Assembly (NCBI RefSeq): GCF_033283405.1
Contig: NZ_JAWMQR010000008.1
Location: forward strand, 186,001-250,000
DNA: 64,000 nt
Direction of reading: 5' to 3'
Source of the DNA: Halioxenophilus sp033283405
Lineage (GTDB): Bacteria; Pseudomonadota; Gammaproteobacteria; Pseudomonadales; Cellvibrionaceae
Shown: positions 56,827 to 64,000 of the stretch, piece after piece
How the letters are laid out: each line of letters opens with the position of its first letter
Numbering within the stretch: the stretch's first letter is position 1
Program-made: the position numbers and the translations under genes
The notes under the pieces: generated by a model
The model's database searches: none
What the model was told of the DNA's origin: nothing
Seen by the model: the letters and a program-made list of their open reading frames with translations, nothing else

Positions 56827-56935
56827 GCATTAATACTAAACCAACTCCACCACCAAAACCCACTCATTTCCTCAGGCTTTTGTTTCTAAAAATCAACGAG
56901 TTAGCAAATTATTAGCCATATGTGCAGCTTTTTTG
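56827..56935. repeat. Dispersed repeat R2, copy 1
   Basis: About 110 bases, starting GCATTAATACTAAACCAAC, closely match 62454-62562. It lies just upstream of the EF-hand-like fragment. Both copies contain GGCTTTTGTTTCTAAAAAT and a region resembling a weak terminator. No coding potential is conserved between the copies. Confidence 0.75.
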
Positions 56936-57141
56936 CGTGAATTTTGACCAGGCCGATGGATTCTGTTGAATAGAAAAAAGCGGACTACCGGATACATCTT
57001 TGTATTAGCCCCTTCGGGACGTAATTGGCAGTTGAATCAGGGTTCCAGACTTTTTTGTGAGTAAGCATTCACCTGCTAACCGTTTGCGCGAACCAACACA
57101 AAGGGCAGACAGGGTAGCCATTGCAGAGTTTTATTGCCTTT

Positions 57142-57386
57142 AAGCAAGCATAGCTTGCTTTTGACCCCTTTGAGCCCGCCGAGCACTGGAGTGTTTTTGT
57201 GATTAGGGCGAGGACTGTTTGAGCGTAGCGAGTTCGGCAGCCCCACAAAAACGCGAAGCGCGGAGGGGAGTCGCGCAGCGACCGGGTGATAGGGCGGCTT
57301 TAGATCGCTAAGACCTTTTGTCCGCACAAAGGTCTTGGCCCGTCGGCGGGGACGGGACCCCGCATCCCCTCGGTGGCAGCCGAAAA
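57142..57386 (+). repeat. Structured repeat element C
   Basis: A hairpin AAGCAAGC/GCTTGCTT lies at 57142-57160. A long-range 9-bp stem joins GTTTTTGTG (57193-57201) to its complement (57244-57252). A hairpin of AAGACCTTT with its complement lies at 57310-57336, and a GC hairpin GCGGGG/CCCCGC at 57346-57363. The last 90 bases closely match element B read in reverse, while the long stem is unrelated. The flanks 56936-57141 and 57387-57526 show no gene. It lies 140 bases beyond the 3' end of the SPFH gene. Confidence 0.7.
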
Positions 57387-57526
57387 TAACCTTGCAACCC
57401 CAACACGAAAATGCCCGGTCAGCTCTCCACACGCCCACTAACGCGCGAGGGCCACGCTTTACATTTCACACTCTCTCTAAAACAAGACTAAATGTGAAAC
57501 TTGCAAAATACCTTCAGGAAATTTGC

Positions 57527-58447
57527 TTATTTTTTCGGCCGAAGATCAATCATAGGTATAGAGTCCCCACCGGCGTACACAGGCAATACCCCATTCCACT
57601 GCTCCACCTTCCGCAACTCAATATAGTTGGGGGATTTAGCGAGTGTTTGGTTGATTTTATCAATCTTATAAGCCTCGGCGTCGGCAAGTGCGCGTATCTT
57701 TTGCGCCTCCAGTTTTGCCGCTTCATACTCTGCCTGGGCTTGCGCGACCTTTTGCTCCTGCTCTTTGGCGAAGCGTTCTAGCTCGGCCTGTTGCTTGAGT
57801 ACATCTTGCTCACGCTTTTTGGTCTCTTCAATGGCAGTTCGAATCACCAGCGGTAGAGTCACCTCACGAATCAGTACGGAATCAATCTCTATCCCCTTTG
57901 GCGCAAGGAAGGAAACCAACCCCTCCTGCAAGGTCTCCTGCAATTGCTGTTGTACCGTCTCTTTAAAGAAGTCCTGCGAAATGGCAACGCCCTTACCCTG
58001 CTCGCGAAGGATGGAGCGCAGCTTGGGAATCATATGCACCTGAATCAACGCGTCTGTGGTACCGGTATTTCGTAGAATCTCCGGCGCCATTGAGCCTATG
58101 GTTCGATATTGCACAGAGACATCCATGGTGGTGATCAGCTTGTCTTCCGCGGGAATGCCGGCCGTCTCCATATGTGTTTTCTGGCGTAAATCAAACTCGG
58201 TAAAGTCCAGCAACGGGTTAACAATATGCAGCCCCTCCAAATAGGTGGAGTCCTGTACCTTGCCGAATAGTGTCGCCACCTTCACATGGCCGGCAGGTAC
58301 AGTCACGATCACGCTCGAAAGCAGGGCGGCAGCCGCCAATCCAAAGGCAATGTAGTGGGGGTTCTTAATGGCCGGTAACGCGCTTCTTTTTGTTAAAAGT
58401 ACCAACCCAACAACAACCAAACCTACCGCTATAAATAAAGTAGCCAA
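57527..58447 (-). CDS. SPFH/Band 7 (prohibitin-like) membrane protein
   Basis: 306 residues from TTG 58447, with AAAGGAG just upstream. Two hydrophobic N-terminal segments (about 2-20 and 32-50) are followed by the SPFH domain (about 48-230; VPAGHVKVATLFGKVQ, GLHIVNPLLDFTEFDLRQ, TTMDVSVQYRT) and a coiled coil (about 205-270; TKKREQDVLKQQAELERFAKE in part). Relatives scaffold membrane microdomains and control proteases. No NfeD or protease partner is adjacent. Confidence 0.9.
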   Translation of the reverse strand: MATLFIAVGLVVVGLVLLTKRSALPAIKNPHYIAFGLAAAALLSSVIVTVPAGHVKVATLFGKVQDSTYLEGLHIVNPLLDFTEFDLRQKTHMETAGIPAEDKLITTMDVSVQYRTIGSMAPEILRNTGTTDALIQVHMIPKLRSILREQGKGVAISQDFFKETVQQQLQETLQEGLVSFLAPKGIEIDSVLIREVTLPLVIRTAIEETKKREQDVLKQQAELERFAKEQEQKVAQAQAEYEAAKLEAQKIRALADAEAYKIDKINQTLAKSPNYIELRKVEQWNGVLPVYAGGDSIPMIDLRPKK

Positions 58448-58548
58448 TTCTCTCTCCTTTTAAAGCCAAAAGGCTTTGCTTTAACAATACTCCGCTCAAA
58501 AAAAGTATTCTGCTTGCGGCGCGTAGTTAGGCAGTGCCCCTCAATTTT

Positions 58549-58917
58549 TTAATTGTTATCTGCATCTGAAAAAATAGCTCTGTTACGAATATACGAGACT
58601 ATACCGAATACCACAAAGCCAACACCCAAAATGAACACGAGATCAAACGGACCTCTCTTAGAGAAGAAGCCAAAACTAGCAAATAACACTCCCATGAACA
58701 CGCAGAAGATTGGGGCGATTAACATATTTTTGGGAGCCGCGGCATACGCCTTGGCATTTTTGGCTATGATCATGTTCATGGCTTCTACTTGCTTTTCATG
58801 TTTTCCAGCGCAAGCCAACCCTTCCCCTAAATCTGCCGCGCACTCTCTACACAAACCCTTGCTGCAGCATTTACAAATCCCGATTGCATTTATTTGAGGG
58901 TGGTTAAAACAGTTCAT
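58549..58917 (-). CDS. B-box zinc finger membrane protein
   Basis: 122 residues from ATG 58917 (AAAGGA five bases upstream); the frame extends upstream without signals. The N-terminus MNCFNHPQINAIGICKCCSKGLC has the Cys/His pattern of a B-box zinc finger, continued by CRECAADLGEGLACAGKHE. Two membrane helices follow (about 65-85 and 92-112). Proteins of this plan are common in gamma-proteobacteria and uncharacterised. It is upstream of the SPFH gene. Confidence 0.8.
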   Translation of the reverse strand: MNCFNHPQINAIGICKCCSKGLCRECAADLGEGLACAGKHEKQVEAMNMIIAKNAKAYAAAPKNMLIAPIFCVFMGVLFASFGFFSKRGPFDLVFILGVGFVVFGIVSYIRNRAIFSDADNN

Positions 58918-59052
58918 ATCGTTCCTTTGATTATTAGTAAGCCCAATGCCTGGATCAGTGGGCAACTGTGGTCGATCCGTTTTTGTCGCATAACGGGGCG
59001 AAGGTTCGCAAAAAACACCATGGGGCTTAGACTGCACCATCGCATACTTTTT

Positions 59053-59529
59053 CTACCTGCTTGTTGCATAAAGTGCGAATTCAGCTCCAATTTCATTTAA
59101 GTCGGTCAAAATATTACTTATTGCCCCAACGCTGCTTGAGTAGATCACCATGCCATCATCAAATATGTGATGGTCTAAAGTGACAATCAAGTCACCACGA
59201 ATTCCCACCAAATACCGATCATCACCTGCAGAGATAATCCTATTCATTCTCTCGGAAAATTGCTCAATAAATTCATCTTCTTCAGACTCCTTAAACACTG
59301 ATGCTAGAAATTCCCCGTGCCGATTTATTTGAATCCAAGAAGAGTCACCCTTCAGAATGCATTTCATTGTATTTTGCCAGAGATCAGGAAAATCTGATTC
59401 ACGGAGAGACACAACCATAGTTCGCGATAGAAGATTTTCGAAACTCAACTCACGACCAATTCCAAGCAAAGAATCAGCTATTGTGATTCCTGATTGATTA
59501 CACTTCTGTACAAACTCATTTTGGTTCAT
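59053..59529 (-). CDS. Unknown cytosolic protein, second gene of a two-gene unit
   Basis: 158 residues, acidic, with no signal peptide or membrane segment. It looks like a mixed alpha-beta fold (TMVVSLRESDFPDLWQNTM, YLVGIRGDLIVTLDHHIFDDG). Its start overlaps the stop of the membrane protein gene at 59526 by 4 bp (ATGA), so they are co-translated. I do not recognise the family. Confidence 0.65.
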   Translation of the reverse strand: MNQNEFVQKCNQSGITIADSLLGIGRELSFENLLSRTMVVSLRESDFPDLWQNTMKCILKGDSSWIQINRHGEFLASVFKESEEDEFIEQFSERMNRIISAGDDRYLVGIRGDLIVTLDHHIFDDGMVIYSSSVGAISNILTDLNEIGAEFALYATSR

Positions 59530-59885
59530 CGCTGATTTTCCATATCACGACCAGGAGTTTGTTTGGACGGTACGTGAGACCGCCAGACATATAAGCACCA
59601 AAATATAGGCATTGAAACCATATTACCCATAAATATAACAACGGCCCACAAAGCCTTTTTCTCTTGTGGCACTGCGGACGACTTAAAAATGTATATGATA
59701 TATGTAGAAATAAAGAGCCAGCTGTATAGGATCATAGACATGTGCAGTCTAAACACTGAATCAAAGTCAACTTCGTTCACGCTTGAAGGGGTAAGCCTAA
59801 ATATTAATCTCATAAAGTAAATCATGTACACCAACGGAGCCAGACTTAATACCAGCCATATTACTTTCAAAATTTTAGTGCACAT
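59526..59885 (-). CDS. Unknown small membrane protein, first gene of a two-gene unit
   Basis: 119 residues with three membrane helices (about 7-30, 50-70 and 80-102). AAGGAAG directly precedes the ATG. It overlaps the following gene by 4 bp. Small membrane protein and cytosolic protein pairs of this kind occur in defence and toxin-immunity islands, but nothing here shows such a role. Confidence 0.65.
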   Translation of the reverse strand: MCTKILKVIWLVLSLAPLVYMIYFMRLIFRLTPSSVNEVDFDSVFRLHMSMILYSWLFISTYIIYIFKSSAVPQEKKALWAVVIFMGNMVSMPIFWCLYVWRSHVPSKQTPGRDMENQR

Positions 59886-60326
59886 ATCTTCCTTAATGCC
59901 TAATAGCCTGTTATAAGGTTAGTGTTTTTTAAATTTATGCTGCTTAGTTTTTATAGCTCAAACCCTTCAACGTTCGAGCCCTTGCAGATTGATGAATCAA
60001 CACCTATCTATTAAATAGGGCAGACCAGCCCTCCAATCACAAACTCACTATCTAGCATTGCCTTCTAATAAAGTGGCATTAATATAAATGCTAACCACCA
60101 CGACTAAAAAATAGATCCCGTCCTTTTCTTTCGCCTTACAGCATTAACCAATTCATCGCATGAAACGTGAGACCTCACCTCGTAGGAACAATAAATGGAA
60201 TAGAATAAATGTCTTTAACCTTCTGGCAACAAAAGGATTCGACCAAATTGAACAACCTTAAATTAATTTGGCAAAAGATAAGACTGGCCCCATCTTTTTG
60301 TATTCTTTTTAATTGTATTTTTATAG
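59886..60326. repeat. Gap holding a partial R2 repeat
   Basis: 441 bases with no gene. Positions 60033-60100 (CCAATCA ... TCTAGCATTG ... GCATTAATA) match the first part of the repeat at 62411-62478, including the shared TCTAGCATTG. The rest is AT-rich and featureless. Confidence 0.55.
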
Positions 60327-60995
60327 CTACTTGACGATAAGTTCGTACTCAATATCTCGAACCATTTTGCTATATCTATCTTCGTCGCCATCATATCTCG
60401 CGCGAAACTTCAAGTTATGCTTACCTTTGGATAGTGGCTTTAGCATGATCCAATATCCATCAGATGCTGTTGGATATATTTTCGGGGCGTTTACGCTGCT
60501 AGGCAATAGACCTAATAGGTCAAAACATTCTTCTGATTTGAGTCTCGTGTGCGCGGGATTTGATGCATGCATCAAATCTAATGTTACGTCGATATTAAGA
60601 AGATTATCGTTATTTAATGCTGCAGATTCCTTTACGTCATCACAGCTTACGCTGCCCGGATTTCGTGGGTAATAAATCATATTGATAACTGGAAAGAAGA
60701 CATATTTACCAGAAGGAACTTCGCATGTTCTTCGTATCTTAGATGAGCCATAGCCACCAGCGAGGAACCATACATCTCCAGATTGCTCTTGATGGCAATT
60801 TTTCCCGGTTAGGTCACGAACTGGGCTAAGATCCGGAGACATTGTATATGTCCATTGCCACCACATATCAGCGTATTCAGAAAGTGATTTTCCATCAACA
60901 AATTGACCAGGAAAGATCATGGCTTCTTCAAAAGAAGAAGCTTGAGTAACTGAAGTAAATGCAAATGCTAAAAGAAAACATATACGATTTATCAT
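60327..60995 (-). CDS. Secreted protein of unknown function
   Basis: 222 residues. A signal peptide (ICFLLAFAFTSVTQA, about 5-19) is followed by a domain with YADMWWQWTYTMSP, DLTGKNCHQEQSGDVWFLAGG, RRTCEVPSGKYVFFPVIN and four or more Cys that could form disulfides. I have seen this Trp/Cys pattern in other exported proteins of proteobacteria, without a known activity. AGGAG precedes the ATG. Confidence 0.7.
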   Translation of the reverse strand: MINRICFLLAFAFTSVTQASSFEEAMIFPGQFVDGKSLSEYADMWWQWTYTMSPDLSPVRDLTGKNCHQEQSGDVWFLAGGYGSSKIRRTCEVPSGKYVFFPVINMIYYPRNPGSVSCDDVKESAALNNDNLLNIDVTLDLMHASNPAHTRLKSEECFDLLGLLPSSVNAPKIYPTASDGYWIMLKPLSKGKHNLKFRARYDGDEDRYSKMVRDIEYELIVK

Positions 60996-61068
60996 TAACC
61001 TTCTATCTCCTTATATAGTGCGACTCCTGCATGCGTCACGCAGTGGAGCGTGTGCAGCTGGAGCCTTG

Positions 61069-62007
61069 TTAAGCATTTTCTTTCCCACCCAAATCTATTG
61101 GATTATTTTTATTAGGAAATAAATACTTATACGTATGAAATAAAATCGAAAAGGCTATTCCTGTAATAGCGCCCGCAACGTGTGCAACATAATTAACATC
61201 GCCCTCGTCCATAAGGTACGCCATGCCATAAACATCTGTCAGGACATAAAAGCCGACCAATATAAAAACAGGTATTCTTATCGTGGTAATGAACAGCAAG
61301 ATCCAGACAAATACCGCCATTTTTTTAAGCGGGTAGATGCAAGCTGTTAAAGCCATCAAACCCATAACAACACCTGATAGACCTAGTGTTGGAAGGCCAC
61401 CATGCTCACCAAATATATTGGATTCATATGCAATGCCAGTTGAAAAGCAGCAGAGCAGAAAGAAAAATAGATAAGCCAAACTACCTATTAGCTTCTCAAT
61501 TGTAATAGAAAAAGCAAAAAAGAATATCAGGTTAAACAATAAATGTTCCCAGTCTGCATGCAAAAATGACGAGCTTATATATTGGGTTATGTCTGAATCT
61601 AGTGGATCATGCCAAAATTCTACTGTTAGTGGATCATATGAGACGATACTATTGAAGCGCATTAATTCCGCTTTAAGCACTGCCTCTTCTTCGGGCGATA
61701 ACTGAGCCTTAAAAGCAAAGTATTCTAAGCTTTTATTATCATAATTGATGTCCCAGTCAGCCAAAAAATTTGTACAAACACTGAAGACATCGTCTGATCT
61801 GATTTTCTTAAAAACAGGTATCACACCCTCAGTTAACTCATATTGGCAATAATTTACGATTCCTTTTTCGTATTGTTTGTCACTATATAATTGCAACGCG
61901 AATACTAGGAAGCACAAAACACCAAACAACAAAGAAAAAAATGGTGCGCCCTTTAATTCTAATTGTTGCCTGTAAGGGAGCTCTACCCTATATGGAAAGA
62001 ATAACAA
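61069..62007 (-). CDS. Rhomboid-family intramembrane serine protease
   Basis: 312 residues from TTG 62007, just after an in-frame stop, with AGGAG ten bases upstream. An N-terminal extracytoplasmic domain of about 110 residues follows the first helix, then the rhomboid core: SFLHADWEHLLFNLIFFF, LGLSGVVMG with catalytic Ser211, and NYVAHVAGAITG with His276. It would cleave membrane proteins. It precedes the secreted protein gene on the same strand. Confidence 0.9.
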   Translation of the reverse strand: MLFFPYRVELPYRQQLELKGAPFFSLLFGVLCFLVFALQLYSDKQYEKGIVNYCQYELTEGVIPVFKKIRSDDVFSVCTNFLADWDINYDNKSLEYFAFKAQLSPEEEAVLKAELMRFNSIVSYDPLTVEFWHDPLDSDITQYISSSFLHADWEHLLFNLIFFFAFSITIEKLIGSLAYLFFFLLCCFSTGIAYESNIFGEHGGLPTLGLSGVVMGLMALTACIYPLKKMAVFVWILLFITTIRIPVFILVGFYVLTDVYGMAYLMDEGDVNYVAHVAGAITGIAFSILFHTYKYLFPNKNNPIDLGGKENA

Positions 62008-62410
62008 TTATGTTTCACTCCTCTTATTTAATTTACGACTTTCTATTTTCTTCTAGCACAAACTAGTTGATGCGAAGCGCCCACAATAGCGAAAAATCTG
62101 GGGCGTCAATGTTAAGGCAATACTGCGCTTGCTAAGCTTCATAGTTCGAACCCAAAGAAGTTAAATTATCTTCCTAGGATAAAAACTCTTCGTCTAGATA
62201 TTCAAATGCAAGCATTAACTACTCAGAGGGTAAAACGCATGACCTGAGCTCGAACCCTACTATAAAAATACGCGCAAATTAAATCCTTATAGATTTCAAA
62301 ATGCTTATCAGCCAGTCAAAAGTCTGGCTGCATTATTAGTCGAAAATAGATACGAATTCAGTCGCCCACTTAAAATTTAGTTTCCAGGCGAACATTTACC
62401 TAATGGGCCA
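62008..62410. other. Gap upstream of the rhomboid gene
   Basis: About 400 AT-rich bases without a gene, presumably carrying the rhomboid promoter. Two short tRNA T-loop-like strings were checked and lack the paired arms. Confidence 0.4.
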
Positions 62411-62575
62411 CCAATCAAGAACCACCTTTCTAGCATTGGCGTTTAATACGACTGCATTAATACTAAACCAACCCAGTCACCGAAACCCACCCATTTTCTT
62501 GGGCTTTTGTTTCTAAAAATTAATGAGATAGCACTTTCCTAGGCATATGCGTAGCTTTTATGGTTGTTTCTTCAA
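62411..62575. repeat. Dispersed repeat R2, longest copy
   Basis: The first part (62411-62478) matches 60033-60100 and the second (62454-62562) matches 56827-56935. A CCCA/TGGGC hairpin followed by TTTTGTTT looks like a weak terminator. It is the fullest copy of the repeat. Confidence 0.7.
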
Positions 62576-62744
62576 CGATTGGTTGGGTTTTGTTTATTCA
62601 TCAGGGGGAATTACCTGTTAGATATATCAGGTAACTGTTGTCGTCAGCCTTACGTGCAGGCTTGTTGTTGTCGGCTAACGCCGAGACATGCAGGGTTTAA
62701 CGTAGCAAGCTACTCACCCTTCGGGCGTGGTCTCCGCTGAGCTC

Positions 62745-62823
62745 CGGCTCGTCACCGCCTACGGGTCAAGACCTTTACCAAGTACTTCCTTGCACTTGGC
62801 CCTGCGGGTCGCTAATCGCGATT
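62745..62823 (-). repeat. Structured repeat element E, partial
   Basis: ACGGGTCAAGACCTTT (62761-62776) is identical to the matching part of element B. The hairpin after it is replaced by CCAAGT/ACTTGG (62778-62799). The long-range stem was not found, so this is a diverged or truncated copy. Confidence 0.5.
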
Positions 62824-62880
62824 AAAAATTCTCCAGGAATTTTTGTGTTCGGACACAAAAACGTTAGGAACGTTTTTGTG
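62824..62880. terminator. Chain of overlapping hairpins at the symporter gene 3' end
   Basis: Three hairpins share arms and exclude one another: AAAAATTC with GAATTTTT, TTTTTGTGT with ACACAAAAA (TCGG loop), and CACAAAAACG with CGTTTTTGTG. They lie 15 bases beyond the symporter stop and probably end its transcript on the minus strand. Confidence 0.6.
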
Positions 62881-62894
62881 GACCAGCGCACCAG

Positions 62895-64000
62895 CTAGCG
62901 AGTTGTTTTAATCTCCCCACTGCGCAACCGACTTACATAGCTTTTTAAATCCGCTCTGAGTTCCGGCGCCATAATATAGATACCAATAATATTGGGTATG
63001 GCCATAAGGAAGAACAGGCTGCTCATTAATGTGTAGACTTCGTTAAGCGTTAATACCGCGCCGGGAATGATGGCCACGCAGAAGACCATTTTATAAATGG
63101 CTATTGAGCCCTTGCTGCCACCAAAGATAAATTCCCAAATTTTGCCGGCGTAGTAACCCCAGCTGATAATGGTGGAAAAACCAAATAGAAACGCCGCCAG
63201 GGCCAGCACCCAAGGGAACCAGGCGATCACGCTGGCAAAGGCGCTGGCGGTAAGGGTAACGCCTTCAATGCCCTCGGATTGCTGGTAAACTCCGGTAATC
63301 ACAATCACCAATGCCGTCATGGTGCACACCACCACGGTATCAATAAACGGCTCCATCAGGGCCAGCATGCCTTCGGACATGGGCTCTCGGGTTTTCGCCG
63401 CCGAGTGGGCGATGGTGGCCGAGCCAAGCCCCGCTTCCGTGGAGTAAACCGCCCGCTGCATGCCGATAACAATCACCCCCAGTACACCGCCGGCCACCCC
63501 TTGCGGGTGAAAGGCGCCGGCGATAATCGTCCCTATGGCGACGGGCAGATGTTGGATATTGGCAAGAATAATCACCAGCGCGGCCGACATATAAATAAAC
63601 GCCATCAGCGGTACCAGTTTTTCGGTAACGCTGGCAATGGAGCGTATACCTCCCACAATCACCACCGCCGTCAGTGCCGCCAACACAACACCAAACAGCC
63701 ATTGGTAGGTGGTGCTGTCGGTTTGCGTTACCACCGTGATCGCTTCGTATATTTGATTAACCGTGGCCACCTGCAGCAAGGTCGGCAGGGCCAGCAGTGC
63801 ATAGATCCAACCTAAAATAACTCCGGCCCTTACCCAGCCACGCGCCGCCAGGCCGCGCTTGAGGTAGTACATGGGGCCGCCGGATACGGTGCCGTCACTG
63901 TGTACTTCCCGGTATTTCACCCCCAGGGTACATTCGGCAAATTTGAGTGTCATCGCGCAGAAGCCGATCAGTATCATCCAAAAGGTGGCACCCGGCCCGC
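62895..64000 (-). CDS. Sodium:alanine symporter (AGCS family), C-terminal part
   Basis: 368 codons in the window, the gene running on past 64000 (the visible part begins GPGATFWM, an internal AGCS motif). It has about nine membrane segments and family motifs GVKYREVHSDGTVSGGPMYYL, GMQRAVYSTEAGLGSATIAHSAA and IISWGYYAGKIWEFIFG. It takes up alanine or glycine with sodium. It bounds the accessory island on the right. Confidence 0.93.
   Translation of the reverse strand, partial: GPGATFWMILIGFCAMTLKFAECTLGVKYREVHSDGTVSGGPMYYLKRGLAARGWVRAGVILGWIYALLALPTLLQVATVNQIYEAITVVTQTDSTTYQWLFGVVLAALTAVVIVGGIRSIASVTEKLVPLMAFIYMSAALVIILANIQHLPVAIGTIIAGAFHPQGVAGGVLGVIVIGMQRAVYSTEAGLGSATIAHSAAKTREPMSEGMLALMEPFIDTVVVCTMTALVIVITGVYQQSEGIEGVTLTASAFASVIAWFPWVLALAAFLFGFSTIISWGYYAGKIWEFIFGGSKGSIAIYKMVFCVAIIPGAVLTLNEVYTLMSSLFFLMAIPNIIGIYIMAPELRADLKSYVSRLRSGEIKTTR

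Noticed and set aside
57076..57438. Frames reading ...RPRRR.KTFVRTKGL... at 57.1-57.4 kb and at 53.9-54.2 kb
   Set aside because: Both are read-throughs of structured repeat elements C and B; the shared peptide reflects shared DNA, not a protein family.
60993..61075. Possible integron attC site after the rhomboid gene (GCTTAAC overlapping the stop, then a hairpin)
   Set aside because: Only one core site fits; no GTTRRRY core is at the right place on the far side, and no integrase gene is in the window. A similar half-fit at 58470-58530 was rejected for the same reason.
62140..62265. tRNA T-loop-like strings (TTCGAACCC, CTCGAACCC)
   Set aside because: The flanking bases do not form a T-stem or an acceptor stem.

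Overview
This looks like a chromosomal window from a gamma-proteobacterium, probably a free-living marine lineage near Cellvibrionales (an inference from gene content and GC-rich codon use; no 16S gene is present). Most of it is GC-rich and tightly packed, with many 1-14 bp start/stop overlaps. Both ends are cut: a phosphate-binding protein gene (pstS, 5' end, behind a PhoB-type promoter) on the left and a sodium:alanine symporter gene on the right.

From 0.4 to 14 kb lie housekeeping and transport genes. They are a TRAP transporter split over two strands (dctQM and a TakP-like dctP), a YciA-type thioesterase, a hemolysin III-like protein, uvrD, hexR with its own HexR operator, tlyA, an acetyltransferase, dsbB-lrgA-lrgB, a lone FliL-like protein, acpH and gshA. 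From 14.7 to 26.4 kb is a complete type II secretion operon, gspC to gspN, with apbE overlapping its end.

From 27.7 to 37.0 kb is a nine-gene envelope cluster: a secreted coiled-coil protein, two large TPR proteins (one a lipoprotein), a small TPR lipoprotein, a small exported protein, one TolQ/ExbB-like channel subunit, two ExbD/TolR-like proteins, and a TonB/AgmX-like transducer with a Pro-Lys-Glu rod. The set resembles the core of the Myxococcus Agl/Glt gliding machine, which is reported outside gliders without a known function. The first ExbD-like protein has Asn where the proton-carrying Asp normally sits. A strong bidirectional terminator closes the cluster.

From 37.1 to 53.2 kb are further core genes: a VIT1-like transporter, a DUF1223 protein, an SLC13-type carrier with TrkA-C domains, a PAT-type acetyltransferase, an exopolysaccharide priming glycosyltransferase behind a near-perfect CRP site, pyruvate kinase, oligoendopeptidase F, a GST, a LysR regulator and gcvT-gcvP.

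From 53.2 to 62.9 kb, between gcvP and the alanine symporter gene, is an AT-richer accessory island of mostly unknown genes (a Sel1-like protein, an SPFH protein, a B-box zinc finger protein, membrane proteins, a secreted protein, a rhomboid protease). It also holds relics: a second 3' end of gcvP, an IS66 transposase tail and an EF-hand-like toxin/adhesin fragment. It carries at least four, perhaps five, copies of a roughly 250-350 nt repeat whose stems differ in sequence but keep pairing. That repeat family and the Agl/Glt-like cluster are the two most interesting features. No tRNA, rRNA or CRISPR array was recognised.
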